The notes: generated by a model from the sequence alone, not told the origin. Positions 25,853-36,920 are shown, counted from the first letter of the stretch. The stretch is 64,000 nucleotides of DNA from Telmatactis stephensoni (GCA_029948255.1 JALIZF010001749.1:615959-679958), one strand, 5' to 3'. A program made the numbers and translations.

Positions 25853-26472
25853 CTTGCGTTCGACCGATGCATCAGCCGCCTAGGAATCCATCTCAATAAG
25901 GGATGATTGTGATCGATTTCATAAAATATCTTATAGATTACGTCAGGGTAATAATAGATTTTCCCTCGCAGCTGAGTAAACATTCCTTCGGCCCTACGCA
26001 TAGTTTCCATAGAAACCTCGGGAATTTTTTTGCCTGTAATTTCTGACAAAATACAAGAAATGCCCTTATTGTATTTTTGTAGCTTTAATTTTTTTAGAGT
26101 CTTTTTCAAACCCCCCGGTGTGTGCTCTTTGAGATGAGCTTTTATCCGCCGTAAGGTTTTCTTATCAGCATAGACTGGCTCTAAACCTAATATAATTCGC
26201 ATCCATTTTCTAAAGTAAATAATTCTCTTATATGGCGTCTTTTTACGACCGCCGTTGGCATAATATTGCCCTTCAGTCGCACAGCGTACAGCATTAAAGA
26301 TTATTCGCCCACAACTTTCGCATACGGCCGAAGTGTCTTCTTCTATGGTCATCTTATCACCACAACACTTTAAGCGTCTTGGCGGCGGCGGTATAAGTTC
26401 TCGCTTAAGACAATCAGAACACATTTTATAACTTTCATAGGTTACGGCAGGCGCGTTACAGTCACACAACAT
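25831..26472 (-). CDS. Poxvirus VLTF3-like late transcription factor
   Basis: The 213-residue protein has N-terminal Cys pairs (C18/C21, C36/C37, C51-x2-C54-G) forming a zinc ribbon. These are followed by the Y-K-R-I-I-Y-F-R-K-W-M-R-I-I-L-G block at 81-96, and later S-E-I-T-G-K-K-I-P-E-V-S and Y-P-D-V-I-Y-K-I-F. That order is characteristic of the VLTF3 family of poxviruses and other large DNA viruses, which directs late transcription. The ATG abuts ATTATATA. It is intact. I infer that it recognises or acts at the ATATA boxes shared by the other genes of the element. Confidence 0.82.
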   Translation of the reverse strand: MLCDCNAPAVTYESYKMCSDCLKRELIPPPPRRLKCCGDKMTIEEDTSAVCESCGRIIFNAVRCATEGQYYANGGRKKTPYKRIIYFRKWMRIILGLEPVYADKKTLRRIKAHLKEHTPGGLKKTLKKLKLQKYNKGISCILSEITGKKIPEVSMETMRRAEGMFTQLRGKIYYYPDVIYKIFYEIDHNHPLLRWIPRRLMHRSNASFRKSHA

Positions 26473-26499
26473 TATATAATTGTTATTTTATAGTCTCTA

Positions 26500-26512
26500 C
26501 CAGCAGCAGTAA
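26500..26512 (+). repeat. Subterminal inverted copy of the terminus (right)
   Basis: CCAGCAGCAGTAA lies inside the right end. Its AGCAGCAG starts 150 bp from the right tip, the mirror image of the left-end copy at 8985-8999. Confidence 0.7.
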
Positions 26513-26560
26513 TATCTTACTCCCTCTAAGGCCCATCTGTTGCGAGCTTCCTGAAACGAC

Positions 26561-26651
26561 GCAGTGAATCCCTGCTGCCGACACCCCTCGATCTACGCAG
26601 GCAGGGCCTGCATATTTCAAGGTCCAAACGGAACAAACCCTTACTGCTGCT
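26561..26651 (-). repeat. Right terminal inverted repeat, 91 bp
   Basis: Exact reverse complement of 8848-8938. It is followed directly by the TGATC duplication. Confidence 0.95.
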
Positions 26652-26656
26652 TGATC
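26652..26656. repeat. Target-site duplication TGATC (right)
   Basis: Second copy of the 5-bp target sequence found at 8843-8847. Confidence 0.9.
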
Positions 26657-26699
26657 CCAAATACCATGCTGAACAACAATTGGCCTGTCACACAAAAAG

Positions 26700-27368
26700 A
26701 AAATATAGATAAAATGAAATATTTTTAGGGGGGGGGGTGGGTTGTCTTATAATTTGGCCCCACTGTTAGCAATTTTCTGTAAAAGTGTAAAAACTTGATT
26801 TGTAGGAGCACCTACTATAGACATTTTAATAGCTCTAAAGGCACAGTTCTGAAAGGTAGTTTCTTTTTGACAAAACAACTGCACAGCTGCAAGCAAAGCT
26901 TTTAGGAGACTCTGACAGGGAAATACACCTTAAAGTGTTATTCCACATTTCATGTTACAATGCTAACACCATCCTGCTTATACTGGAAGATCACTTCTAG
27001 CTAAAAGCAACCCCCCAAAAAACACACACCCTTGTGACCCTCCTTTATGTACCGATAAATTATAAGCCCAAGGAAGGGGGTACCTTGGGACGTGGTGGGG
27101 TCTCTGGGTCTCAATTTTTTTCTTATCCATGAGGGATTAGTCAAGTTTGACCAAGACTCACCCTCAGGAGTGGCACTGTTGGAAATTGGCTGAGAAATAC
27201 TGGTGACTAAGTTTACATATTATAAACGGATATTTTCAAAAGCTGCACTCTTCAATGGTTTGGTTATTCCAACCTTAATCCTCCCCCCCCCTCCCCCCCC
27301 CCCCCAAAAAAAAAAACAACAACAACCAAAAACAACAACAACAAAACCGGACTTAAAATTGATGCATT
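26700..27368. other. Intron of the interrupted gene with low-complexity runs
   Basis: Mostly the intron between exon 2 and exon 3, with a G-run near 26730 and a C-run followed by an A-run near 27284-27318. Nothing else seen. Confidence 0.5.
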
Positions 27369-28167
27369 TTAGACACTATTAAAATATTTCAAAGACTGTA
27401 CACCATAAAAATGTAGATATTTCAAAGATTTGTTCGTATATTCAAACCTGAAAACATGCTCGTAGATTTCCAAGTTATTCTTGACTGGCATTGTTGCTAT
27501 GGCCAAAACATACCGACTATAACCATCCACAGCTAAAATACTTGTACACCCGCACATCACCAGTTTCTCATTTTGGTCTATATGAATTTTGTGACCAAAG
27601 TAATCAGCTTTATAGGGTATAGGATTTATCAGTCGAGCTGTATTCTGAACTCTTTGTTGATGGTATTCATTTGTTATTCGTTTCAATGACGCAGAAATCC
27701 TTTTGTCGTGAACTCGTACACTTCTAGATTCTAATTTGCCTTTTAACATTTTTCGGCCATATGTTGGTCCAACCTGTCAACAACAGAATGAATTTTGATA
27801 GAAATGTTAAGACTTCCCGTGTAGGAGAATTGAAAAAGAAATCGTACTTTACCTCGGATACAGCTTTGCGCACAACCACATCAAGCTCTCCATCAGAAAG
27901 TCTTGAGCTTCTGTGAATATTGAATTTCGAACAAAATCGCCTAACGCTCATTTCACTCAGACCGGCTCTAGCGCCAGGGAATTTTTTCTTCAGCACCTCT
28001 CTTACTTGTTTGTGTTTGAAATGTTTTTGTACAACAAGTTCTCGAATAAAATCTTCGCTGACAAGCTCCTCCATTTTTAGTATTTCCACGGATTGTTTTA
28101 ACGAACAGAATAACCGGAAATAATCTGATTGTCTCAAGTATTGGCGGGAAAGGGCTTCACCAATCAA

Positions 28168-28712
28168 CGCGTATTAACCGACCTAACCTGCATAGCTGGC
28201 TCTAGGGAGAGGAGGGACGGGGAATGAGAGAGAGAAAAAAGGGAGCGGCCTTCTTTTCCCTCCTCTCATCACGCCCCTCCCTTCGAGGCTATAACTGACC
28301 AATCACTTGGCTTGATAGGAGTATATATAGACGCAGCGCCACGTGTTGTGACCTTTCTCCGCTCAAATTCTCGAAGAGCTGAGTTTGAAATCAGTGTGTT
28401 CATAAAGATGGCTAGTAAATCCTTCAACATAAGAAGAGAGGGGAAAGACCTATCATTATGCTTTTCTCTTGAAGACATAACAGTCATGCGACTAAGCACA
28501 GCCTTTGAGGTAAGGATATATGGCACGAAGGGATGTACGTAGCTTTTCTCTAAACCCGGCCATTCCGGTAGATCACCCGGCTCTCATCGGCCCACACTAT
28601 CTCCAACAGGTTTATAGAGATGTAACTGATCGTAGGAAATAAAACTTTTAAAGAAAACACAACATGGGAATTCTATTTTATTCACGCGGGTAATATAGAA
28701 GCATCGGTGTGT
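28168..28712. other. Upstream flank of the interrupted gene, no gene seen
   Basis: Opposed open frames near 28269-28542 have no recognisable domain. The stretch includes purine-rich AGAGGGA tracts near 28205-28265. Confidence 0.45.
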
Positions 28713-29706
28713 CGGCATTTCGACTTCGCGGATACCGCGGATACCGCGGATAACACGGATACCACGGATACCACGGATACCTTTTTAAAAATCAATATAG
28801 TACCAAAAATTACCTTCGATCTCTCTTATAAGTGCTTGTAAGTTTTCAGGATATACCTTTTTTAGGGCGAACGACTGCTGAAATTCACACCGCAATCAGT
28901 ATTCAGCAAAATATCAGAATACAATGTCCTGAAATAATGTCGTAATAACCTGAAGGGTTACCGTTGTCATTTGAAGTTGTTTCTTCATTTGTTGTCTCTT
29001 TAGCTTCCTTGTACTATCAAGAGTTGTTTTCTGAAAGAATACTGAAATCGCCACCTTGACTCGATAATGCTATTGTGGCGCCATGTTTGAATACAGGAAG
29101 CCCAACACAAAACCTGATAGAATAACTCTGAGAATACCTTAAAAAGATAGGCGCATAATATATATGTGCATGTGGCTAGAGCCATAGACGACTTTCAAAA
29201 ATGGCGGGCTCATTGTTCACGAGAACGAGGCCAGGGAGGCCTCTAAAATCATTATGGCATCAAATGAGTCTAAGTACATCCTGTAAAATGCACAGAAAAT
29301 AGATATTTCAAAAGGAACAGGAACACATCGTATTTGATATCAGTAGAAGTGTCGCCACGCTTCTTTTCTGGTATCAAGGCCTTTGTGGCCTCGTTCTCAT
29401 GTACTAGGCCGTCATTTTTGAAAGTCGTCTATTGTATAGCTGAGGATATTAGTTGAGTATTAGGTTCTTACGAGACAGAAAGATGTGTTTTGAATTTCTT
29501 AGTCTCGCCTGTTTTCAGTACCGTAATGTCTATTAAAACATTCGAAATTCCGTAACCGTGCCGTGCATTATGGATTAACGCTAAGGTTGACAAACAAGTC
29601 AGAGATGTCACAATATGAGGGATAACAGCCTTTTACGTTTAAACTTTGTCTCTATTTTGTTTTAACAACAGTTTAGTGTAAAGTTAACGACGAATATCTA
29701 ATATAT

Positions 29707-29860
29707 AGAGGATATTACATGGGCGCGCGGAGATACGGATTTTATCTTCGAGTGTTGAAAAGATCTCTCACGAGTGAGCGCAGCGAACGAGTGAGAGATC
29801 TTTTCAACAAGAGAAGATAAAACCGTATCTCCAAGCGAACATGTAATATTCTATTTATCA
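29707..29860. repeat. Nested palindromic element with 18-bp hairpin stem
   Basis: GTTGAAAAGATCTCTCAC is repeated as its reverse complement around a 19-bp loop rich in GAGTGAGCG/CGAACGAG. Outer flanks (GGAGATACGG.../...CCGTATCTCC; ATATTACATG/CATGTAATAT) extend the symmetry. No coding capacity. Downstream, CTTTTCACTAGTGAAAAG occurs near 29930-29948 and is repeated near 29959-29977. Confidence 0.65.
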
Positions 29861-30408
29861 TATAGTTATCAAATCAAGAGACAACAAACTATCTTTAGAG
29901 TAAATGCGCTCAATTAACCATGGTAACGATCTTTTCACTAGTGAAAAGAACATGCTATTTTCACTAGTGAAAAGAACAAGTTTTCGAAATTAAGAAATAT
30001 AGGTATTTTATAAATAATTATATGATAAAAATATATACTATGTCAGTAGGTAGAGCCACTAGCACTTGATCCCATCCACAAACATTATTAAGTTTACTAA
30101 GTTCTTAGATGAAAAAATACTTCACTCCATTTTGGCTCTCCGTGTGTTACTGACAGGTATCCGGCAGTCAATGATCTGGAATCAAGGGCACCCATAGCTG
30201 TACTACTGAATAGAATTCTACGCCTTCATTCAAAAGTTAATATGAAGTTAGCCAATAAAATGCATGTATAAACGTGGTTTTAACTGACCAAACCTAAACC
30301 AACAAAAGGAGAACGCGCTGAGGTCTGCTTAAACAAAGTGTGTAAACATCAGTATAAACTATCTTACCGGCAGCAAGGTTGCTGCAGTGATTGATAAAAT
30401 CACCACTA

Positions 30409-30756
30409 CTAAACCCCAAACTCTTTCTTTAAGTAGTCCCAATGACTTTTTGTTAGCTTAGGTTTGACTAAGCTGCAAACATGGATTCCTAAATCGCGAA
30501 TGTAGTCGGTGACGCAACTTTTCCTGAAATGGAAATGCTTCCAGTCCCTTTTGATAACTGTAGCACCCGTCTTTGGATGAGGTGAAGAATGTCTAACTTT
30601 AGCAGCCAATACAACGTCAAAAGGAACTGGGGGAACTGCTGGTGGTGTTCTGATTGTTTTACCGCAACCGTAACACTTCCTTATTTGCGTTCCTTGAAGC
30701 CTTTTTAAAATAAATTGCGTCTCATGCTTATCTGGCTCATTGCAAGAGTTAAGCAC
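30409..30756 (-). CDS. Small CxxC protein, possibly a transposon fragment (115 aa)
   Basis: The residues R-K-C-Y-G-C-G-K-T-I form a zinc-knuckle-like pair, and D-W-K-H-F-H-F-R-K-S-C-V follows 40 residues later, giving a possible second half of a zinc site. It ends in a helical segment. I recall this type of sequence within cnidarian transposon proteins but cannot name a family. No neighbour supports an operon or pathway. It may be a surviving fragment of the enclosing element. Confidence 0.35.
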   Translation of the reverse strand: MLNSCNEPDKHETQFILKRLQGTQIRKCYGCGKTIRTPPAVPPVPFDVVLAAKVRHSSPHPKTGATVIKRDWKHFHFRKSCVTDYIRDLGIHVCSLVKPKLTKSHWDYLKKEFGV

Positions 30757-32110
30757 TTTCCGGCTTGAGTTGTTATTAGAGGCGGATTTAGTTATTTGTT
30801 TGTTTGTTTGGTATTTTTCAGAGGTGCAAAAACAAAACGAGCAAGATATTTTGGGGGTTTACTCCTGCCTTTATTAAAATCATCCAGAGTAGATAAAATG
30901 TTGTTAGTATATTTCGGTAGGTAATAAACGATGACGCTTTAAAAATAGTTTAGCCTGAGTATCCTAACCCTTTTTCTAGGGAAAGGAAAGGAGGAAGGGA
31001 CTCTCTCCTTTTTCCTATTCCCTCACTTCTTAAAAATGCCAGATAATCAGATTAAAAGTAGTGCAGTTTTGAGGGTATTTTAAGGGTCTTGAGTTTATGC
31101 TTATAATTGTTTAGGGTCTAAAACGTTTTCACGCCTTGGGATTTTTAGAGTACTTGACAGATTTTCACCACAACGTACCATCACAGCCGCTATATACCCT
31201 TACTGATCAACTTGTATTAATTACGTTAACTGAAACTCCTTAAACATAAAGGAAATCAAACTTGCTGTGTTTGTTAATTTTATCTGAAGTCGGTTGCAAA
31301 AAGCCTGGATTAAGTTATCCGCCGGATAAAAAGATTTTATCCGATGGATAAGGAATTATCCGATGGATAGCGCTATTACGACATATTACTGGCACCTGGC
31401 TTGTGTTGGGCTTCCTGTGTTCAAACATGGCGCCACAAAAGTCAAGGTGGCGATTTATTCTTTCAGAAAACAACTCTTGATAGTACAAGGAAGCTAAAGA
31501 GACAACAAATGAAGAAACAACTTCAAATGACAACGGTAACCCTTCAGGTTATTACGACATTATTTCAGGACATTGTATTCTGATATTTTGCTGAATACTG
31601 ATTGCGGTGTGAATTTCAGCTCGTTCGCCCTAAAAAAGGTATATCCTGAAAACTTACAAGCACTTATAAGAGAGATCGAAGGTAATTTTTGGTACTATAT
31701 TGATTTAAAAAAAAAAAGGTATCCGTGTTATCCGTGGTATCCGTGGTATCCGAGGTATCCGCGGTATCCGCGGTATCCGCGAAGTCGAAATGCCGCTTAT
31801 TCTGGAGATTTGCCACATTATTTGGACTTCCTGTGTGATCATTCGCAATGACTTGTGGGATAATTTGCGTTGGACACGACAACAAGACATCTGAGGCTTG
31901 ACAAGGGAAATAGGAGACTGTCTGTTTGGCACCTCTTTCAGATAACAGGTTAGAAAGTCATTATAACTGTATTACTTTTGTTTTTTGACAACCTATATGT
32001 GATACGATGTGACATTTATGTCATTTTTTGTCGATAAGATGAATGTAAGCTTACCTTCGTGAAAAACATGGCGCCAACTCTTGACTTGTCTCTCGTTTCA
32101 CTGTTAACCC

Positions 32111-32622
32111 TAGTCCAGTCCCAGACTCTCTTTCTTGCCGCTCCAGGACTCGCGGAGAAAGACAGTCCAGTATAACTTGCATGCGCATGTGCAAAATGAG
32201 CCAATCAATTAATTATTTAGTATTTTGCGAGCTTGCAATATGCAAATGTCAGTGTTTGGTAGCAGTGGTAGTGATGCGTATCGAAAAATTCACAAATACG
32301 TCTTTCACAACTGTCCATCCGTAAATTAAATGGCCTGTAACTGCTCAAACTTTGGTAAAAGATTATAGTTGGTTTTTCCAAGTGCATAGCTCACTGAATC
32401 AACAAATGGCTTTCCGAAATGAGACTGATATCGTGTATACAAAACACTTTCTTCTTCAGCCATCTTGAATCATTAGATGACTTTGGGATTTGTAACCACG
32501 CGATCACCACATGAATGTGGTGATCGCGTGGTCACTAAACTGACATGCGCATGCAAGTTATACTGGACTCTCTTTCTCCGCGAGTCCTGGAGCGGCAAGA
32601 AAGAGAGTCTGGGACTGGACTA
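32111..32622. mobile_element. 512-bp TIR element with 9-bp target duplication
   Basis: It starts TAGTCCAGTCCCAGACTCTC and ends with the reverse complement, the inverted arms being about 85 bp. TGTTAACCC flanks both sides (32102-32110 and 32623-32631). No transposase. Confidence 0.75.
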
Positions 32623-32936
32623 TGTTAACCCATGAAGTAGGGTTTCTTTATTAAGCTGTTATTAGCATTTAAAAGCTGTGGATTCGATGGTGTTTGATTT
32701 TGTTTCTTAAAATCAGGTTCTGTAACGAAGTCGTTTGGGAATACAGCTGTAGTCAACTGACATGCAAACATGACACGGTCATAAAATGACCCCAGCTTTA
32801 TTTTGCTAAATGCCTACCAAATGATCCAATCTGATCTATAGATACATGTAATACATTATAGCTCAGACAAAATTTATATTCTGTACTTTTTACTTTGATT
32901 TATGGAAACAAAACTTACAAACTGCAGCAGTGTTTC

Positions 32937-33115
32937 GTACCCTGGTTCCAGAGGCTTTCTTTTGTATTTTATAATTTTTTTTCTTTTTTTCTTTTGTATT
33001 TTTCTTATTTTTGTTCTTTGTATATATTTATACGCCTTTTTCTTCTTTCTCGCGCGACGTAAAGAAAGAAAGAAATACGAAAAAAAAAGAAAAAAATCCC
33101 TCTGGGACCAGGGTA
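32937..33115. mobile_element. Small AT-rich element with CCCTGG ends
   Basis: CCCTGGTTCCAGAGG on the left and CCTCTGGGACCAGGG on the right enclose T-rich then A-rich low-complexity DNA. It interrupts a repeat copy whose intact counterpart lies at about 34500-34640. Confidence 0.5.
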
Positions 33116-33317
33116 ACTGTTTCGATATCCAAGTTAAAATGATGCTATCACATTGGTAGATTCTAGCTAGAAGTGCCACAGTTACCTTTCTATGAAATCA
33201 TTTCAGCGCAGTCTAGCTATTCAGTTTCCTAACACAATGTTTCGATACATGTATTACCATGTGTTCAATATGGAGCAGATCAATGATTATAGCAGTAGTC
33301 AGTTGATGATGCTTTAT

Positions 33318-36300
33318 TACTCTGGCTACCTGTGGTAGCTCGAGTCTAGGTTTACCTTTTCGGTCTATCAATCTATCAATCTATCAATCTATCAACGTCA
33401 CAAATCGGCAAATTACCCAGAAGCCTTTGGGGTACACTGTTGACCACGAGGCTTCCTGTGGTCGCGAGAGATTGAGAACAAAATGGCGGACGCTATCAAT
33501 TGGAATTTATCGAAGTATTGGCTTTTAATCTCAAGATACTTTGCTTTAATCGTTAATATCAAATTCTCGAATTTAGTGATGACCTTACCAGCTGTTGTAT
33601 TTAACTTATAATGTATTGATCGTCCAAGAACATGAGACAGATCGATTTGTGGCAGCAAACTTCACTTGAGGACAGACATGTAAGACACGGAGATATTGTC
33701 TTTAATAGATCAGTAGTTTGTTTAAATTAATAATATTTCACCACTGCTTGCACATAATATTTGCTTACACGGTGTCTACAGTCATGCTCTTCCTGAGAGC
33801 CGTGTTAAAAACGAACTAATTAACTAACAATATCTACAATGTTTATTTTAACTAGAAAGACTAGGAAATTCTTGCCTTTGTGTAATAAGGTGACTAGGGT
33901 GTATTCAATAATTAAGCCAGGAAACAGGAATTAGTAAACGGTGCAAAATTACACCAAATAAACAATGGAAAACAAATTATTTTTTTATTATTAACTTATA
34001 AATATTTAGTGCAATCTGTATTTTGTACAATGTCATGATTATATTGAATGCACTTTATTGTCAATCATGCTCAATGTTAGCAGATAAGAACTATAGTGAT
34101 GGATAATCATGGAAATGATAGTAAGTGTTTATGAGACCTTATATTAGCAACAATTGAAGAATAATTTTAGAATGTACAAAATGATATTTTCAATCAATGA
34201 AAAGTGATACTCAACCACAAATTTGTACAAGCTTTGTGCAACCATGTTCACAGAAACAAGATAAAGTGGATTGAATTGAAGATATTACTGTATGTAGTAG
34301 TATCAGATTGATGTGCATGGAGGAACTATATATGGTATCAGTGATGAGCATATATTGCATGACATTACACTTCAAATAAAGCATCAGCAACTGACTACTG
34401 CTATAATCATTGATCTGCTCCATATTAAAAACATGGTAATACATGTATTGAAAAGTTGTGTTAAGAAACTGAAATGATTTCATAGAAAGGTAACTGTGGT
34501 ACTTCTAGAATCTACCAATGTGACAACAGCAATATCAAAATCATTTTAACTTGGACATCGAAACAGTCTGCCACAGTTTGTAAGTTTTGTTTCCATAAAT
34601 CAAAGTAAAAAAGTACAGAATAGAAATTTAAATTGTGTGAGCTATAATGTATTATCTATAGATCATATTGGATCATTTGGTAGGCATTTACAAAATAAAG
34701 CAGACTGTATACTGTATATGTCTGGCATGATAAAAAGACCAGCAGTATATTAATAACCACCATGATGTGGCACAATTATGTACAAACTACTTTCTCCCCA
34801 ATATAATTTGTGTTCTACTCTGGGAGTACTTGTCATGCATTTTTGCAATCAAAAGACACTGACAAGTCAAACTGGTTTCCATCAACGTCTGTTCTCCATT
34901 TCTCCCCAAGTACTATACACAGGTGTAGCCTGAGTGAACGCCTATTAGGCGTCTAGTTTGAAGTTCAATTATACTCGAAGTGTAATGCAATACAATGTAT
35001 GCTCATTACTGTTACCATATATAGCTCCTCCTTGCACATCAACCTGATACTACTATATAAAGTAACATGTTCAATTCACCACTTTATCTTGTTTCTGTGA
35101 ACATGGTTGCACAAAGCTTGTACAAATTTGTGGTTGAGTATCACTTTTCATTGATTGAAAATATCATTTTGTACATTCTAAAATTGGTTCTTCAATTGTT
35201 ACTAATATAAGGTCTCATAAACATTACTATCATTTCCATGATTATCAATCACTATATTTTGATCTGCTAACATTGAGCATGATTGACAGTAAAGTGCATT
35301 CAATATAACGTAATCATGACAATTTGTACAAAATACAGATTGCACTAAATATTTATAATTTATATACAAAATCATTTGTTTTCCATTGTTTATTTGGTGT
35401 AATTTTGCACTATTTACTAGTTCTTGTTTCCTGGCTTAATTATTGAATACACTCTAGTCACCTTATAATGCAAAGGCGAGAATAATCTCCTATAGTCTTT
35501 CTAGTAGTTGAAAACATTGTAGATATTGTTAGTTAATTAGTTCGCTTCTAACACGGCTCTCATGAAGAGCATGACTGTAGACACCGTGTATAGATAGAAT
35601 TTATATAAGCAAAAATTATGTGCAAGCAGTGGTGATATAAAACAACTGACTATTGATTTGAATATATAAATATCTCCGTGTTTTACATGTCTGTCCTCAA
35701 GTGAAGTTCGGTGCCACAAATCGATCTCTGTCTCGTGTTCTTGGACAATCAATACATTACAAGTTGATTACAACAGCTGGTAAGGTCACCACAAAATTCG
35801 ATAATTCAATACTAACGATTAAAAGCAGTGACTATCCAAATATCTTGAGATTAGAAGCCAATAGTTTGATAAATTCCGATTGATAGCATCTGCCATTTTG
35901 TTCAATTGTTCTCAATCCCTCGCGACAATTCTCGACCACAGGAAGCCTCGTGGTCAACCTCGTTTTAATGACAGTGTACCCCAAAGGCTTCTGGGTAATT
36001 TGCACATTTGCGACATTGATAGATAGATAGATAGATTGATAGACTGAAAAGGTAAACCTAGACTTGAGCTACTACAGGTAGCCCAAGTAACGAGATGCCT
36101 AATAGGCGTTCACTCGGGCTACGTCTGTGTAATACTTGAGGAGAAATGGAGAACAGAAGTTGATGCAAACCAGTTTGACTTGCAAAAATAACAGGTACTC
36201 CCAGAGTAGAACACAAATTATATTGGCCAGGGAGAAAGTTTTTGGAAGGTAATTGTACCACCTGATTGGTGGTTATTCATATACTGCAGGTCTTTTTATC

Positions 36301-36375
36301 ATGCCAGACATATACAATATACAGTCTGCTTTATCTTGTAAATGCCTACCAAATGATCCAATATGATCTATAGAT
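33318..36375. repeat. Large fold-back structure with nested inverted copies
   Basis: Sequences at 33318-34200 recur inverted at about 35150-36093: TCTATCAATCTATC with GGTTTACCTTTTC on the left, GATAGATAGATAG with GAAAAGGTAAACC on the right, plus long matching stretches with GTCCAAGAACATGAGACAGATCG. A second inverted pair matches about 34660-34930 with 36120-36375, and 32816-33310 matches 34370-34720 inverted. There is no coding region. It is a nest of related fold-back or MITE insertions, the innermost now cut by the BEL element at 36376. Confidence 0.7.
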
Positions 36376-36845
36376 AATACCACAGGTTATCATTCTTGAA
36401 TACTGCTGGGTCAAAATGGCGAGGGATTTTTTTTTCAGGGAGATTTTGTGGGGAATGTAGATGCGAGTGACGTTTTGCTCGGCTGAAGCTGCCTGTAGAA
36501 ACGATCTACATAAAGGGATTGAATACTAGAGAAACATGCCTCGTAACTGAAGTAACTTTACTGGGTTTTCGTTGTTGAACTATATCGGCAATAAACTGTT
36601 GAATACATTGGTGACGATTATCGTGGCGGTTCTAAATAAAGTTAAACACAATAATTTACAACTTGAAGTTCGATTAATGTCAAAGGAATGGTTGAAATAC
36701 CTCATGGTATTCTCTCCTCATCAGCTTGAACGTTCTCGCAACGGAGACTTTACACACGAATACATTAACATGAATTATGAACATTAAATTTGGCGGCAAT
36801 TTCCGCTGACCAGTAACGCTAGATTCTACACCGCCCCCGAAAGGG
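36376..36845 (-). repeat. Candidate 3' LTR of the BEL element
   Basis: It lies directly downstream of pol on the minus strand, begins TGTAGAAT after a purine-rich tract, and ends where repeat homology of the target resumes. No second LTR is present for comparison, so the exact ends are uncertain. Confidence 0.4.
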
Positions 36846-36920
36846 AAACCTAAGACCTTTACAATTAACTCAAACTTGTAATCTAGCGAACAGTACAATG
36901 AAATATTTAGTGTCTAATGT

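Larger units (their letters stand above)
8848..26651. mobile_element. Element 1: complete 17.8-kb integrated virus-like element
   Basis: The element is bounded by perfect 91-bp inverted repeats and a 5-bp TGATC duplication. It carries a polymerase-helicase, integrase, double-jelly-roll capsid protein, penton-like protein, packaging ATPase, late transcription factor and accessory genes. This is the gene set of a Polinton-like or mid-size linear dsDNA virus. Three features set it apart from a classical Polinton: the polymerase is fused to an SF1 helicase, no adenain-type protease was found, and genes use an ATATA-ATG start signal throughout. Genes run in blocks: + 9050-12241, - 12270-16372, + 16408-17880, - 18289-21995, + 22003-23445, - 23457-24895, + 24914-25608, - 25831-26472. 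Several genes are frameshifted, so this copy may need a helper. Confidence 0.93.
26652..28074 (-). pseudogene. 5' half of the rve/integrase-core gene split by element 1
   Basis: Exon 1 (28074-27853) starts M-E-E-L-V-S-E-D-F-I and holds a helix-turn-helix-like region ending K-A-V-S-E. Exon 2 (27773-27448) reads V-G-P-T-Y-G-R-K-M-L and then D-Y-F-G-H-K-I-H-I-D-Q-N-E-K, with a candidate first catalytic Asp in H-I-D, and A-V-D-G-Y-S-R-Y-V. Exon 3 begins at 26684 after TGTGACAG and reads P-I-V-V-Q-H-G-I-W-D-Q up to the insertion. Introns follow GT-AG and frames agree. The gene then resumes at 8847. A domesticated or transposon-borne integrase-core protein is the likely identity. Confidence 0.75.
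28713..31795. mobile_element. Large element with about 395-bp inverted ends carrying a 9-bp minisatellite
   Basis: Arms at about 28713-29107 and 31402-31795 are near reverse complements. Each arm starts CGGCATTTCGACTTCGCGG and then has 7-8 copies of a 9-bp unit (GGATACCGC / GGATACCAC). The interior (about 2.3 kb) carries one weak ORF at 30409-30756 and a 55-bp hairpin at 29754-29808. It looks like a decayed DNA transposon or a fold-back element. Confidence 0.7.

Noticed and set aside
8848..26651. Classical Polinton/Maverick label for element 1
   Set aside because: It has a 5-bp and not a 6-bp duplication, a helicase-fused polymerase and no adenain-type protease; Polinton-like virus is the safer description.
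29707..29860. Hairpin as a microRNA precursor
   Set aside because: The stem is longer and more perfect than typical and is flanked by outward symmetry of a mobile element; a MITE is the simpler reading.
31573..31932. ORFs with P-R-Y or D-T-A repeats
   Set aside because: They are translations of the 9-bp minisatellite in different frames and not protein-coding genes.
32902..33179. Opposed ORFs of 85 and 101 codons
   Set aside because: They arise from T-rich and A-rich low-complexity DNA inside a small inverted-repeat element; the residues are runs of F/L or K/R with no domain.
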